A stretch of DNA of 64,000 nt from Siphonodentalium dalli (GCA_032622095.1 CP136066.1:58064609-58128608), one strand, 5' to 3'; counted from the first letter of the stretch, positions 1-10,604 are shown. The notes: a model not told the origin generated them from the letters alone. Numbers and translations: made by a program.

Positions 1-13
1 GATACATCGAATG

Positions 14-230
14 TACAGTAATGCTCTAATTAATCAACCTCTTAACAAAAGCAGAATTATGGGTAACTTTTCAGGATTTAGTCGGAAATATGGCTTGTTG
101 CCATTCATTGGAAAGCTCTCGCCGAGAGCTTTCCGATGAATGGCAACAAGCCATATTTCCGACTAAATCCTGAAAAGTTACCCATAATTCTGCTTTGGTT
201 AAGAGGTCGATTAATTAGAGCATTACTGTA
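14..230. repeat. Family A hairpin, copy 1
   Basis: An almost perfect 217-base palindrome from TACAGTAATGC to GCATTACTGTA, centred near 122. The arms contain 'cagaattatgggtaac' and 'tcaggatttagtcggaaata'. TA at both outer edges and CAGT ends fit a mariner/Tc1-type target (TA duplication). It encodes nothing; short frames on both strands are mirror images of each other. Confidence 0.88.
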
Positions 231-532
231 CATACAGAATATTTGCTTGCATTCATACTTGACTTCTGTGTTATTGTCAACCCAACCACCCCGAGATACC
301 AAACTACATTGTACCGGTATATAGTACGGTCTAGTTCATTGATAAACTAGTATTACTTACATGTAGACCTTTCAACTTTCTGCATTCCTAATCGCTCCAT
401 TGACTGTAACACATGAAATTATTCCCTTTCCAATTTGAGCTACAGTGTCATTGACATGCAGTTTCATTTAATTAAGCAGGCACGATTGTGATCACCTGTT
501 GATGGAGCTAGACAATTTTGAACGATTTTCCA

Positions 533-932
533 TTAACCCTTTACCCAACAAACCGACCAAAACCGGCCAAATAAAGCTTCAACAGCCTAAAATATCTTCG
601 GTCTGTCTCAATAAAACCATACAAATATGGATATCATTGGAACCGGCTCCTTGACCACATTGTGATAGTTACAGTTATACCCTGTGCCAATGCATTCTCT
701 TATATATGCGAGTCGACCATAGGTCGCCTCGCATATATAAGAGAATGCATTGGCCTAAAAAAAATCTTTTTTTAACACTTTTTACCATTTTTTCTTATAT
801 TCTTTAACAATTTTATAATTTTTAATGTGTTAAGCCAATGCATTCTCTTATATATGCGAGGCGACCTATGGTCGACTCGCATATATAAGAGAATGCATTG
901 GCACAGGGCCGCTCTGTTGGGTAAAGGGTTAA
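533..932. repeat. Family B element, long type (TTAA ... TTAA)
   Basis: Bounded by TTAACCCTTTACCCAACA and TGGGTAAAGGGTTAA: TTAA with CCC-ends fits a piggyBac-type target and terminus. Inside are two perfect hairpins built on 'caatgcattctcttatata' and 'gcgagtcgaccataggtcgc', separated by an A/T-rich spacer. Length 400 bases; no coding. Confidence 0.85.
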
Positions 933-1833
933 AAACATGCCTGCCTGCCAAACTCCGATCATCACCAAACTTCATATGGATCTGCGATTTCTTTTTCGGT
1001 CAGGCTTATTTTTGCAGAGTTATTGCCCTTTTACGACATAGAATCATACATCCTGGGACGCATCTTTTGTCCGAGCCTGTATTCCATCATTTTCCAGTCA
1101 ACTTTTTAAAAACTTGACATAGATTTCAACCAGCATGGAAACCTGCAAACCTGCGATTTTGAGTTCAGTCGGAGTCATTTTGGAGGAGTTATTGCAATTT
1201 TTACACATAGAATCGTACATCCTGGGACATAGAATCGTACATCCTGGGACATAGAATCGTACATCCTGGGACATAGAATTGTACATCCGGGGATGCATCT
1301 TTGTCCGAACCTGTAGTCTCAGAATTTTTTTGATATTGTGCCATTTTGAGGTTATATTTCGACTTTTATGAGTTTTTTCTGATTTGGTTATTTGTATGCA
1401 GCTCAGTTATAAGATAGTGCACAAGTATTTATTCCATATAATATATATCTATAAAGCCTCTGCTCCAAATGAAGCCACCATGTCGGGGGCATGCTCAGCC
1501 TTATATTTAGAATTTCTTATGACATTCATGGGATAGTTTTAGGGGTGATTTTAGAAAGGAGAACTGTATCTTGTTAGCAGCCTTAAACCGTGGAAAATTG
1601 CAGATCATCTGAGAGATTTACTGTGAATTACGATTGAAATAAACCACTTTATTATGCCTTTGTAGACAAATAATATACCCCATCATCTATATTATCTGTA
1701 TTTTATTCACAAAATAGCTACTTGTAGTCTTTAAATCAAGATTTATAAAAATTATGTTGCTGTTGTAATTTTGGCCTGGAAGAGATACAGGTAGACTATA
1801 TTTAACTAACTCAATATATTTGATCTGTTTTAG
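932..1833. other. No gene seen
   Basis: Repeat-tail-like sequence and the 22-base array, then A/T-rich sequence leading to gene 1 exon a. No exon of gene 1 upstream of 1834 could be supported. Confidence 0.5.
1204..1291. repeat. 22-base tandem repeat, four units
   Basis: Four units of 'acatagaatcgtacatcctg' plus GG; a related single unit lies at 1038-1060. The flanks have LINE-tail-like wording ('tcaccaaacttcatatgg'). Confidence 0.85.
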
Positions 1834-1951
1834 TCTCTAGATACGAATGTTTTAGATGATACTGGGGTTCCACACAAACCTGAAGTCGAGAAATATTTCC
1901 TGAAATCACTTGATGATGGCGCTGTTTCCAAACTTCCAGTTCTGTCTGAAA
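1834..1951 (+). CDS. Gene 1, internal exon a (unrecognised protein)
   Basis: First exon visible of a gene whose 5' part is not found in this window. The acceptor is a TTTTAG at 1828-1833 and the donor is A|GTAAGT at 1951/1952. It encodes 39 residues plus one base, from SLDTNVLDDTG through KPEVEKYFLKSLDD to SKLPVLSE, an acidic segment. The single leftover base joins exon b to make Asn, so the reading frame is maintained across the intron. Four consecutive exons with matching phases make a real gene likely. I do not recognise the family. Intron a-b is about 3 kb and full of hairpin elements. Confidence 0.7.
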
Positions 1952-1995
1952 GTAAGTTCAGAAAAGTAGATTGATCTGTTTACCATGTCCCTCCA

Positions 1996-2646
1996 TTAAC
2001 CCTTTCATGGCGGGAGCCTGCGCTGGTGCATCATTAAAGATCATGTGGCAGTGCATTCCCTTATATATGCGAGTCCTCGAATATACAGTAATGCCCTAAT
2101 TAATCGACTCCATAACCACAGCAGAATTATGGGTAACTTTTCAGGATTTAGTCGGAAATATGGCTTGTTGCTATTCATCGGAAAGCTCTCCCCGAGAGCT
2201 TTCCGATGAATGGCAACAAGCCATATTTCCGACTAAATCCTGAAAAGTTACCCATAATTCTGCTGTGGTTATGGAGTCGATTAATAAGGGCATTACTGTA
2301 TTAGAGAATGCTTTGGCTTGCAAGTTCAATGTGAATATTGTTTATGTCAATGCATTCTCTTATATATGCGAGGCTCAGGGTTTTCGCAAAATTTCAGGAA
2401 GCTCCGGTCATGGAAGGGTTAAAGACATATTTTTGGACTGTTGTAAATAAAACAGATAAGTTAGTACATGTATCCAAACACTTGGATGGGAGATGTGTAT
2501 ACAACGTCAAGGTAAATAGTGTTAGGCCAATGCATTCTCTTATATATGCGAGGCTCCCTATGGGAGACTTGCATAATTATATAAGTGTATGCATTGGAAC
2601 ATGGTTTTCACTAAAATTCAGGAAGCTCCAGCCGTGGAAGGGTTAA
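1996..2646. repeat. Family B element(s), short type, rearranged
   Basis: It starts TTAACCCTTTCATGGCGGG and ends GGAAGGGTTAA twice, at 2422 and 2646. The first hairpin is split by family A copy 2, and a second hairpin plus right end follows at 2523-2646. It looks like one element with a duplicated right part or two abutting copies. Confidence 0.78.
2084..2300. repeat. Family A hairpin, copy 2, nested in a B element
   Basis: Full palindrome with TACAGTAATG ends. It interrupts the second arm of a B hairpin, splitting 'gcgagtcctcgaata' from 'ttagagaatgctttgg', so it is younger than that B element. It lies in intron a-b of gene 1. Confidence 0.88.
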
Positions 2647-2696
2647 TAATACTATGGCCATATAAGGATTAATAAGTTCAACAAACAATGTATGAG

Positions 2697-3027
2697 TACA
2701 GTAATGCTCTAATTAATCGACTTCTTAACCACAGCAGAATTATGGGTAACTTTTCAGGATTTAGTCGGAAATATGGCTTGTTGCCATTCATCGGAAAGCT
2801 TAGCTTTCCGATGAATGGCAACAAGCCATATTTCCGAAAGCTTAGCTTTCCGATGAATGGCAACAAGCCATATTTCCGACTAAATCCTGAAAAGTTACCC
2901 ATAATTCTGCTGTGGTTAACGAGAGCTTTCTGATGAATGGCAACAAGCCATATTTTCGACTAAATCCTGAAAAGTTACCCATAATTCTGCTGTGGTTAAG
3001 AAGTCGATTAATTAGAGCATTACTGTA
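2697..3027. repeat. Family A hairpin, copy 3, internally expanded
   Basis: The outer ends are normal, but the centre is remodelled. 'ggaaagcttagctttcc' occurs twice and the right arm twice (about 2813-2918 and 2919-3020), giving 331 instead of about 217 bases. This suggests replication slippage or repeated hairpin opening. Confidence 0.85.
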
Positions 3028-3072
3028 TTAAGTAATGACAGGATTAAAGATGGTGCATCTCTTCCCTGAAAA

Positions 3073-3505
3073 AGCCTTGAAATAGTGTGTCTGTCATTTT
3101 CAGAATGAGGTCCACAAAGGGTGAATTTAATTACTATCCCGCGATGGTGGACTAGATTCACCAAATTCACCCTCTGGGAACCTCACTCTGCTTTATAGGC
3201 CTCAACTGCTATGGGAGACCTAGGATCAGATTGAAGTTCCCCAGTTGAAGTTAGTGATGTTCACCCATTAGTCACCTCGATTATAAGCATTTTATCTTCT
3301 GCAAATTAGGGGATATAGAAACTGAACAGAAGGGAAAAAGAAACTAAAAATAATGTTAATTTGAGATAATAGATACTTCCCAGAAGATGAGACCTATGCA
3401 GAATGATGTCCACAGAGGGATAATTTAGTGATGCTAGCCCGCTGTGCAGTGTGGGGGTCACTAAATTCACCCTCTGGGGACCTCATTCTGCAAATGACAG
3501 AAACA
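3073..3505. repeat. Family D composite element
   Basis: It begins 'ccttgaaatagtgtgtctg' and contains two hairpins whose arms are 'gcagaatgaggtcc' with 'agggtgaatttagtgatgc' and the reverse. They are separated by a middle segment containing 'gggagacctaggatcag' and 'cttctgcaaattagggg'. It lies in intron a-b of gene 1. Confidence 0.8.
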
Positions 3506-3660
3506 ATATTTTCTTGAACTTTATGTATTGGTTCAGAGGTACAAAATAATAAATTTTGAACCAGACAGACCAACCAGCAGTCACCAGAAAATCATATTTT
3601 TCCTAGTTTGTTTTAACAAACTGGACAGAAAATATTTCTATTTTTAGAACATCAAATAAT

Positions 3661-4136
3661 TTAAAGGTACTCAACCCGATAAAACTCCTCTCAATTACTA
3701 TTTCAATGGCTTCGGGGGTCAAAAATATTTGATTCGAGTCGAGGAAGTCACCCATCAAAGCTCAGATTTGTTAGATATCGATTTTAGAAATCTATTAGTT
3801 TTCATTATCGGGAATACTATCTGGCCCAGAACTCAGTCAAAATTGTGTTAAAATTACCACTTGATTTTAGAGTTATCCATCCTTGTCTGTTTGAATAGAT
3901 TTGGAGAACACATCCAGAGCAGATTACGGCAGTTAGCAGTACTCATCTCGAGTTTATAACAAATTTCAAAAATCAATATCTAATAATTCTGAGCTTTGTT
4001 TGATGGGTTCCTCGACTCGAATCAAATATTTTTTACCCCCAAAGCCAAAGAAATAGTAATATAGGACCCTCCGATCGGATTGTTGTTGTTGGAATCTGTT
4101 GAGATGGGGACCCTCTTTACGGGTTGAGTACCTTTA
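3661..4136. repeat. Family C element, complete (TTAAAGGTACTC ends)
   Basis: Inverted ends TTAAAGGTACTCAACCCG and CGGGTTGAGTACCTTTAA, with long imperfect arms holding 'gattcgagtcgaggaa' and 'ttcctcgactcgaatc'. 476 bases, non-coding, in intron a-b of gene 1. Confidence 0.83.
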
Positions 4137-4221
4137 AGTGATAAACAAATGACAATGATTCCTTCTATCTCCGCTGATGCTTATAAATTATATGTAAGAA
4201 TGAAGTTGTGTGCTGCCAATT

Positions 4222-4650
4222 TTCAAGCCTGATTATAGCGTTTCAGTCATTTGCAGAATGAGGTCCCCAGAGGGTGAATTTAGTGATGCTATGCGGCATA
4301 GTGGGCTAGCATCAGTAAATTCACCCTCTGGGGACCTTAATCTGCAAATGACAGACACGCTTCATTCTGCTTAGACCTCATCTTCTATTTTATTGTTTAG
4401 TTTCTCTATATCCCCAAATTGGCAGACGACACATTGCATAATCGAGGTTCCCAATGGGTGCACATCACAATATTCTCCATTTGGGAACTTCAATCTGAGT
4501 CCATGTCTCCCATAGCAGATGAGGCCATGCAGAATGAGGTCCCAAGATGGTGAATTTGGTTATGCTACCCTGCTGTGCGGGATAGCACCACTAAATTCAC
4601 CCTCTGGGGACCTCATTCTGCAAATGACAGGCAAACTAAACTCAGGCTTG
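4222..4650. repeat. Family D composite element, inverted orientation
   Basis: Two hairpins as at 3073, with the middle segment reversed ('atccccaaattggcagac', 'tctcccatagcagatgagg'). Confidence 0.8.
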
Positions 4651-4714
4651 CCAATTTGGATATAAAAAAATTCTGAAACTAACTACCTTAATTTGTATTC
4701 CCATTAAATCACCT

Positions 4715-4921
4715 TTAACCCTTTCAGTGCCAAGTCCGATTTTTGTATCAACCCATATTTCCTTGATCATTTTTCAAAATTATTGATTATAATAATGTGA
4801 TACATTGATGGAACTCTTTCCATCAATGTATCACATTATTATAATCAAAAATAAATTTGAAAAATGATCAAGGAAATATGGGTTGATACAAAAATCGGAC
4901 TTGGCACTGAAAGAGTTTTAA
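4715..4921. repeat. Family F TTAA palindrome touching an exon
   Basis: TTAACCCTTTCAGTGCCAAG on the left and CTTGGCACTGAAAGAGTTTTAA on the right, arms about 95 bases and nearly perfect ('ccgatttttgtatcaaccc', 'tttccttgatcatttttc'). It ends 19 bases before gene 1 exon b. Confidence 0.85.
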
Positions 4922-4940
4922 TTAATGTATTTTCTTGTAG

Positions 4941-5050
4941 ATCTGAGAGCTGCTTTCGATGAGAAGACATTGTTTCCAAAGTACATTTTGGATTATGAGA
5001 TGAAAATGAAAAATTACCACAATCTGGTGCTCACACAGAACGGCAATCAG
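4941..5050 (+). CDS. Gene 1, internal exon b
   Basis: Acceptor TTTCTTGTAG ends at 4940 and donor CAG|GTATTT follows 5050. The frame continues from exon a (A|AT gives Asn) and encodes 37 residues, including NLRAAFDEKTLFPKYILDYE and KMKNYHNLVLTQNGNQ. It reads as a folded, mixed charged and hydrophobic segment and ends in phase 0. A palindromic TTAA-bounded element ends only 19 bases before the exon, so the branch point of this intron probably lies inside that element. No family assignment. Confidence 0.72.
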
Positions 5051-5184
5051 GTATTTTATTGCACACGAACAGGCTGCAGGGGTTTGTCATTAAGAAAACA
5101 AATAAAAAATATAAATAAAAAAAAGTAAATTAAAAACAAGCGAGCCACTTTAACAAACACATCGCTATTCATATACTACTTTAG

Positions 5185-5280
5185 AAGGGTGATCACTATT
5201 TCGAACACATCCTCACTTCTAATGGCCATAATTCACAAATGCCTGAAACGATTCCTAACATTCCAATGACAATCGCTCAG
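5185..5280 (+). CDS. Gene 1, internal exon c
   Basis: Acceptor TTTAG ends at 5184, donor CAG|GTAAAC follows 5280, and both ends are phase 0. It encodes 32 residues: KGDHYFEHILTSNGHNSQMP followed by ETIPNIPMTIAQ. The intron before it is only 134 bases. The Pro/Ile-rich end looks like the edge of a folded domain passing into a disordered tail. Not recognised. Confidence 0.7.
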
Positions 5281-5773
5281 GTAAACCTATATTTTACTAA
5301 TCGGATACACAATTCTAGGTTAAACTGATCAAAAGCCCAGCCGATAAACAAAATATTCATATATAGCATTGGCTGCTTGGGCAGAATTTACTACTGGAGA
5401 AAACACATCGTTGTTTCAAAACACAGAATTTATCAATAAAAAAACCCACATTTTGTACAAAACCTCTACATGTATTGACTGATATAATGTTAATCTGCCA
5501 AATTCAAAACGCGTATTTGAATCCAAGTCTCTACTCATTTCCGATATTTAAGCATTCAGTTCAAATTATTTTTTGCATTGAAAATGAATTCAGTGACCTG
5601 TTGACAATCACGCCGCACTGAGGATTCTGTTTGTTGATTGGTTAAATAGGCTGTACACTCTACTCACTATGACATCTTGCTAGTACCACTTGTATTTATA
5701 TGGGAAAATGTGTTATTTATGGAATCCATGAAATTCAGGCTACAAAATAACATGTAACTCTGTGTTGTAATAG

Positions 5774-6200
5774 TAGGCCCGCTTAATTTTTGAATGCCCA
5801 GATCACATTATACACAACATATTCCATATTATATACCATTTGGAAGAGGAAACAGGAATATATATATTCCACCAGAATACGGAACATCTGTGACCTACGA
5901 GTGTCCACCAAGTGATAGAGATTCACCCCAAGACTTCCCCCATTATTTACCCCAGAATGCATCGTAATTCACAACTAAGACTTTCATTGAGAATAATAGA
6001 CTGGCAGCACAGACCAGATCAAAATTAAGCACATAACGCATGTCAGTACATTGACAAAAACAACATGGTCACAGTTTAATCGAACGGATAAGTTGATATT
6101 AAGCTGTATTTTTGGAGCTTCGTCATTCAAATGGTATATAATATGGAATATGTTGCATATAGTGTGATCTGGGGATTCGGACATTAAGTGGGCCTTTAAT
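5774..6200. repeat. Family E element just upstream of gene 1 exon d
   Basis: Inverted ends 'aggcccgcttaatttttg' and 'attaagtgggcctttaa', arms with 'catattccatattatatacc'. It carries a decayed frame (minus strand) with the words EAPK, INLS and HVVFV, shared with the copy at 28241. It ends 31 bases before exon d. Confidence 0.8.
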
Positions 6201-6231
6201 GGTAACGGATTCTCATCTTATTTCTTCACAG

Positions 6232-6411
6232 TCAACCAAACCGATCCACAAGAAAACAAGCTTGCAACAGATTGGCTTCCAGTACGGACAAACAGGGGGA
6301 AAATCCAGTAACTCTCCATCATCAAGAAAATCCAGCAATAAACCGATGAAGCTTAAACCATTGGAACTCGCAAGAAAGGCCCAAGCTATTAAAGCAAGTG
6401 AAGGGGAATAA
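6232..6411 (+). CDS. Gene 1, terminal exon d (Lys/Ser-rich tail, stop TAA)
   Basis: Acceptor TTTCTTCACAG ends at 6231. The exon is phase 0 and encodes 59 residues plus TAA at 6409-6411. The tail is basic and Ser-rich: KKTSLQQIGFQYGQTGGKSS, then PSSRKSSNKPMKLKPLELAR and KAQAIKASEGE. A Lys-rich disordered C-terminus of this kind is common in nuclear proteins, but that is inference. QQIGFQY only loosely resembles a PCNA-binding box and does not fit its spacing. The visible C-terminal part is about 167 residues. A candidate AATAAA lies at 6537-6542. The 3' half of the exon is repeated downstream. Confidence 0.72.
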   Translation, partial: STKPIHKKTSLQQIGFQYGQTGGKSSNSPSSRKSSNKPMKLKPLELARKAQAIKASEGE

Positions 6412-6414
6412 CTC

Positions 6415-6542
6415 TAATATCCAGTGAAAGCCCAGCAATAAATCAATGAAGCTGAAACCATTGGAACTCACAAGAAAGGTTCAAGCTATTAAAGCAAGTG
6501 AAGGGGAATAACTCTAAAATCCAGTAACCCTTCATCAATAAA
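6415..6542 (+). repeat. Duplicated copy of the last coding segment of gene 1, plus AATAAA
   Basis: The roughly 100 bases after the stop codon repeat the end of exon d: 'aaagcccagcaataaa', 'atgaagctgaaaccattgg', 'caagctattaaagcaagtg', 'aaggggaataactctaa'. The copy differs by scattered substitutions and encodes no separate gene. AATAAA at 6537-6542 may be the polyadenylation signal of gene 1, which would put this duplicate in the 3' UTR. Confidence 0.75.
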
Positions 6543-6553
6543 ACACAATCTGT

Positions 6554-6803
6554 TTAACCCTTTCATGTCGGGAGCTGCGCTGGTGCAGCATTAAAGAGCC
6601 TGTGCCAGTGCATTCACTTATATATGCGAGTCTCCCACAGAGAGCCTCGCATACTTAAGAGAATGCACTGGGTTAAATGTAAAGATAAATATTGTTATGC
6701 CAATGCATTCTCTTATATATGCAAGGCTTCCTATGGAAGACTTGCATATACACTGTATAAGAGAATGCTTTGGCACAGAGTTTTCTGAAAATTTGAGCGG
6801 TTT
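6554..6803. repeat. Family B element, right end decayed
   Basis: Starts TTAACCCTTTCATGTCGGG 11 bases after the gene 1 AATAAA, holds both hairpins, and fades at 'tctgaaaatttgagcgg'. Confidence 0.8.
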
Positions 6804-6999
6804 AAAAGCGGACGATAATCTTATCAGATTTAAGTGTGTGGAACTGTGATTCATTTTAGATCTGTATCAATGGGATTCCCTTAATTTCATTGGTCACGTC
6901 TCAGACTAGGCGCTATTTCATTTGGTTTTGCACACAACTCGTTGCATGGGGGAATCCAGTTTCTTTAAAAAGCAGAGAGCAATTACAAACACAGCTTAA

Positions 7000-7107
7000 T
7001 ACAGTAATGCCCTAAATAATCGACTCCTTAACCACAGCAGAATTATGGGTAACTTTTCAGGATTTAGTTGGAAATATGGCTTGTTGTCATTCATCGGAAA
7101 GCTCTCA
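7000..7107. repeat. Family A, single left arm
   Basis: Only the left arm of an A palindrome, from TACAGTAATGC to 'ggaaagctctcat'. The right arm is gone, as if deleted at the hairpin centre. Confidence 0.8.
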
Positions 7108-7439
7108 TATTTAATTTGCAAGATCGGAGGTCAATGACCTGTTAATAATATACAGAATACAGGTGACATATTCATAATTCATTATACTCGTCGCAATCTT
7201 GGAGACATTTATCTTTGAGTTTTTATCAGTCAACGATATTTATAATTGATTATTCATTTGAATCCTGTTGTTTTTTCTAAATACTATGATTTTCACACAC
7301 ATTTACTACACCAGGCATGCGCTCCATATTTCAATACAATTTATTATATAATCCTGGGAAAGCCCAATTGTTCTAGAAAGCAGATCTGAATCATACTTCT
7401 ACAGATATAAATCAGATAAGATAATTGTTGATAAGAGAC

Positions 7440-7592
7440 TGGAAAAAACCAAGCAATAAACTGATGACGCTCGGCTATCAAAGCAAGTGAAGGGGAGTAA
7501 CTCTAAAATCCAGTAACTCTCCAAGAAAACCCAGCATTGAACTGATGAAGCTCAGGCTATCAAAGCAAGTGAAGGGGAGTAACTCTAAAATG
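7440..7592 (+). repeat. Two further degenerate copies of the gene 1 terminal segment
   Basis: Two tandem units of about 75 bases carry 'caagcaataaactgatga', 'ctatcaaagcaagtgaagg' and 'ggagtaactctaaaatcc', matching 6330-6420 with an internal deletion. They lie 1 kb past the stop codon, beyond B and A hairpin insertions. They show that the last coding segment was tandemly multiplied and later split by transposons. Confidence 0.65.
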
Positions 7593-7814
7593 AATTCTAC
7601 CAAACACTGGTCTCCAAGTTCAAGCTCCATGCAGAATTCAGTCCCCTACACAGGACTTACCGCTGCCCGCACCTACATGTAATGTGAAGAAATGTCATAC
7701 TCTTAGTACACAAATGAACCATTTTAGTCAGTTCCCAGAAAATTCATCGACAATTCTTGCATCATTCTGAAAGATATCGAAGTCGACATGTATTTTATTC
7801 CACCTTAATTAGGT

Positions 7815-8022
7815 TACAGTAATGCCTGGAATAATTGACTCCTTAACAATAGCAGAATTATGGGTAACTTTTAAGGATTTAGTCGGAAAAATGGATTGTT
7901 GCCATTCATCGGAAAGCTCTCAGTGAGAGCTTGCAACAAGTCATATTTCCGACTAAATCCTGAAAAATTACCCATAATTTTGCTGTGGTTAAGGAGTCGA
8001 TTATTTAGGGCATTACATGTAG
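7815..8022. repeat. Family A hairpin, diverged copy
   Basis: Full-length but more diverged: TACAGTAATGCC on the left and GGGCATTACATGTA on the right, with scattered arm mismatches. An older insertion. Confidence 0.8.
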
Positions 8023-8364
8023 ATGTTCAGATTCTAGATATTGGTTTCATGGACTGAGATTTTACCCCAATGGCAAAAGTGAATTGCATTCCCCAGACCC
8101 TTAGCAAAACCCTGTATCATTACGTTTTATCAGCAGAAACCCTGTATCATTACGTTTTATCGTTTGTTGAGTTTATTGAACTTATATCTCATCTGTGATA
8201 ACTCATTGTGTCTTAATTTTTATGACTGTGTATTTTATTTATATGTTTGACCTTTTAACAATAAAGATATGTTATTTTTTACAAAATGCTGATATGAATA
8301 TGTATTCTCATTCTAGTAATTTCTGGAAGTACATGTACCTGGAGGGCTAAATATAATATACCAT

Positions 8365-8596
8365 TTAACCATATCTTTACTAAATACTCATTGACGAGTA
8401 GTTCCCTTCGCATATGTTCAGATATAAGTTCTAAGAAATGGCCAGAGGCCAATTGTTGAATTTTTTATTGGGAAAATTTTCCACTGCTTGTCTGTTTGTC
8501 GTCTGCTTATATTTTCTGAACCCCCCCCCCCCCCCCCCCCCAGATGAATATACCATTCCAAAGTATAATTTTATAACTGAATGGGAGAATGGTTAA
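8365..8596. repeat. Family H element with poly-C
   Basis: TTAACCATATCTTTACTAAA to TGGGAGAATGGTTAA. It contains a C-run at 8521-8542 and 'gatgaatataccattcc'. It is weakly preserved compared with 49269-49522. Confidence 0.65.
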
Positions 8597-8710
8597 AGCC
8601 ACATGGCAGTTTGCTCACCAAAATACCGGTCCATGACTACCCGCCCATGAGACAAACGCCCATTTCACTGCAGGCGAACCCACCCGCCTAATATTCATAA
8701 TGGTAACTTT

Positions 8711-9260
8711 ATTGATATTTATTATGTGTACCCATACCATAGTGTGGTACACATATTGTCGACGTCCGGATCGACAACTCGTCGTTCATCCGTCTGTCTG
8801 TCCATCCATAGACACTTTACGCATAATGCGATAACTCAAACATTTTCTATCTGATCGGAACCAAATTTGGTATATGAGTTTCTCAGCCCAAAATACAGAT
8901 CGAATTCGAATATGGGTTTGATCCAAGTTTTTTTTACCGAGTTATGGCCCTTTTTCGAAAAATATTCACTCTTAATGAAAAAAAAGAAGAAATTTTAGAG
9001 ATTGAATTCCTTGCTCAATTTAAGCAAAGCAAAACAAACAAAAAATATATATTAAAATTGTTATTTAGTTTTAAAATATAAATTAACAACAACAACAAAA
9101 TTTAATTTTAATTTAGATTGAACTCTTGCTCAATTAAATTTTTTATTTTTTTAAAACAAAATTTGAAAAAAACTAGCACCTTTTATAACTCTGTCAGGGT
9201 ACCCCGAGTCACCACACCAAATTTGGTTTAAATCAGTCAAATATCTTGTGTTATTGTACT
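8711..9260. repeat. Retroelement-tail-like repeat
   Basis: 'tgtgtacccataccatagtg', 'catccgtctgtctgtccat', 'ggaaccaaatttggtatatg' and 'gagttatggccctttttc' match, in reverse, the block at 36868-37672. No coding; A/T-rich beyond 9000. Confidence 0.7.
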
Positions 9261-9350
9261 GGTAAACTTGTTTGGAGCGATATTAAACCCAATTCACAAT
9301 TTCATCCCATGCTTTTGGAATACTTAGCCATTAATATAGCTATATCATTT

Positions 9351-9856
9351 TCTGAAAATGGCTGTCAATGGACCTATCCGTAGGTACGGCCCCAATTTCA
9401 ATTATAGCCAACGAGCCGATAGCTTAAATCCGGAAGCGACATGTGCCTGCCTAGTGATATGAATCGCACCACAAGCGGTACCCTAACTACCATTGTAAGC
9501 CATAGGGAATTTACGAACACGAGAGCAAAATAAGTGTTAAAAAGCTAAAATGGCGTTGAAATGTACATGGGGGAACATGTCCGATTGACGAACGATATTT
9601 ATACATGTTTTAGTTCGGTTTCCTAAATAAAAAAAAGTAACTAAGACATCTGTTTGCGCTGAATTAAATAATGCCAACGACCACACTAGGATCCTAGTGT
9701 TATTTAAATTTCAATATTTATATATAACAGATTTCAGACTAAAACGTGGAAATAGTCGATGATGCGTTGTGAATATTGTTCCGCGAGTTTTATGTGAAGT
9801 GTTTTTCGTTATAAATGTATACATTTGTTGCTGTTATAACACCGTGGTAATATTAA
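9351..9856. repeat. 500-base dispersed duplication, copy 1
   Basis: Runs from 'tctgaaaatggctgtcaatg' to 'caccgtggtaatattaa' and is nearly identical to 17257-17755. Copy 1 has an extra 12 bases around 'acatgggggaac'. No coding content seen. Confidence 0.88.
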
Positions 9857-10604
9857 GTTCAAATGTCTGATATTCACACTTACCTGTGGGATCTGCGAAC
9901 GTTTTACTGAATCCATTTGAGAATCTAAAGCTTCCTCCATATTGATGCGACAATGTAAGTATAAATGAGAATCAACAGCTGATGTTTTCCAAGAGAATTA
10001 TACTATATTTCACACATTGCACGTGCGTTTCCTTTAATGTACTTTAGTGACGGCAAAATATATAGGATGTGGAATTTTAAAAGGCCATTGTTTGATAATC
10101 CTTTGCATCCGGTCTGATGCACGTCACCGGGGCTCATTCAGGACGCTCGTGGTAACTGTAACTGATATCGTTATATTTATTTCGACAAAAGAGGGATTAT
10201 AGATTAATTACCACATGCACACCCCGTTTGGTTTATTTCATCAATTAATATTAATTGCTCAACGCTATAATTAATTAATTATTGGTCTTAATACTATAAC
10301 ATATATACAGCCAACTATAATTGTCATGTAACTATAGACCATTTTACAGATAGCGAGAATGATGCATTGTGGGCCAGAAAGTATCCAAACAAAGCCACGT
10401 GCTTTACGGTCGCGTGCATTTACTATGGGGGATTTAGGGTGGGTCTATAAAACTAATTATAACTTTGGTATCACGCGAGAAATTTTAAACACATATCAGG
10501 GACATGTACCCCTTCTAGAATGTTCAAAAACATTGCCAGTTGCTTGTCGTATTTTAATTGATTTTATGCGATGAAATAATGCGAAAATTCAGAAAATTGC
10601 ACTA

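Noticed and set aside
136-324. Open frames inside family A palindromes, here and at the other A copies
   Set aside because: They are mirror translations of the same hairpin arms and carry no independent signal.
6270-6300. PCNA-binding box in gene 1 (LQQIGFQYG)
   Set aside because: Spacing does not fit Q-x-x-hydrophobic-x-x-aromatic-aromatic.
10359-10574. 71-codon frame
   Set aside because: No motif, splice context or repeat homology; length is within chance for this composition.
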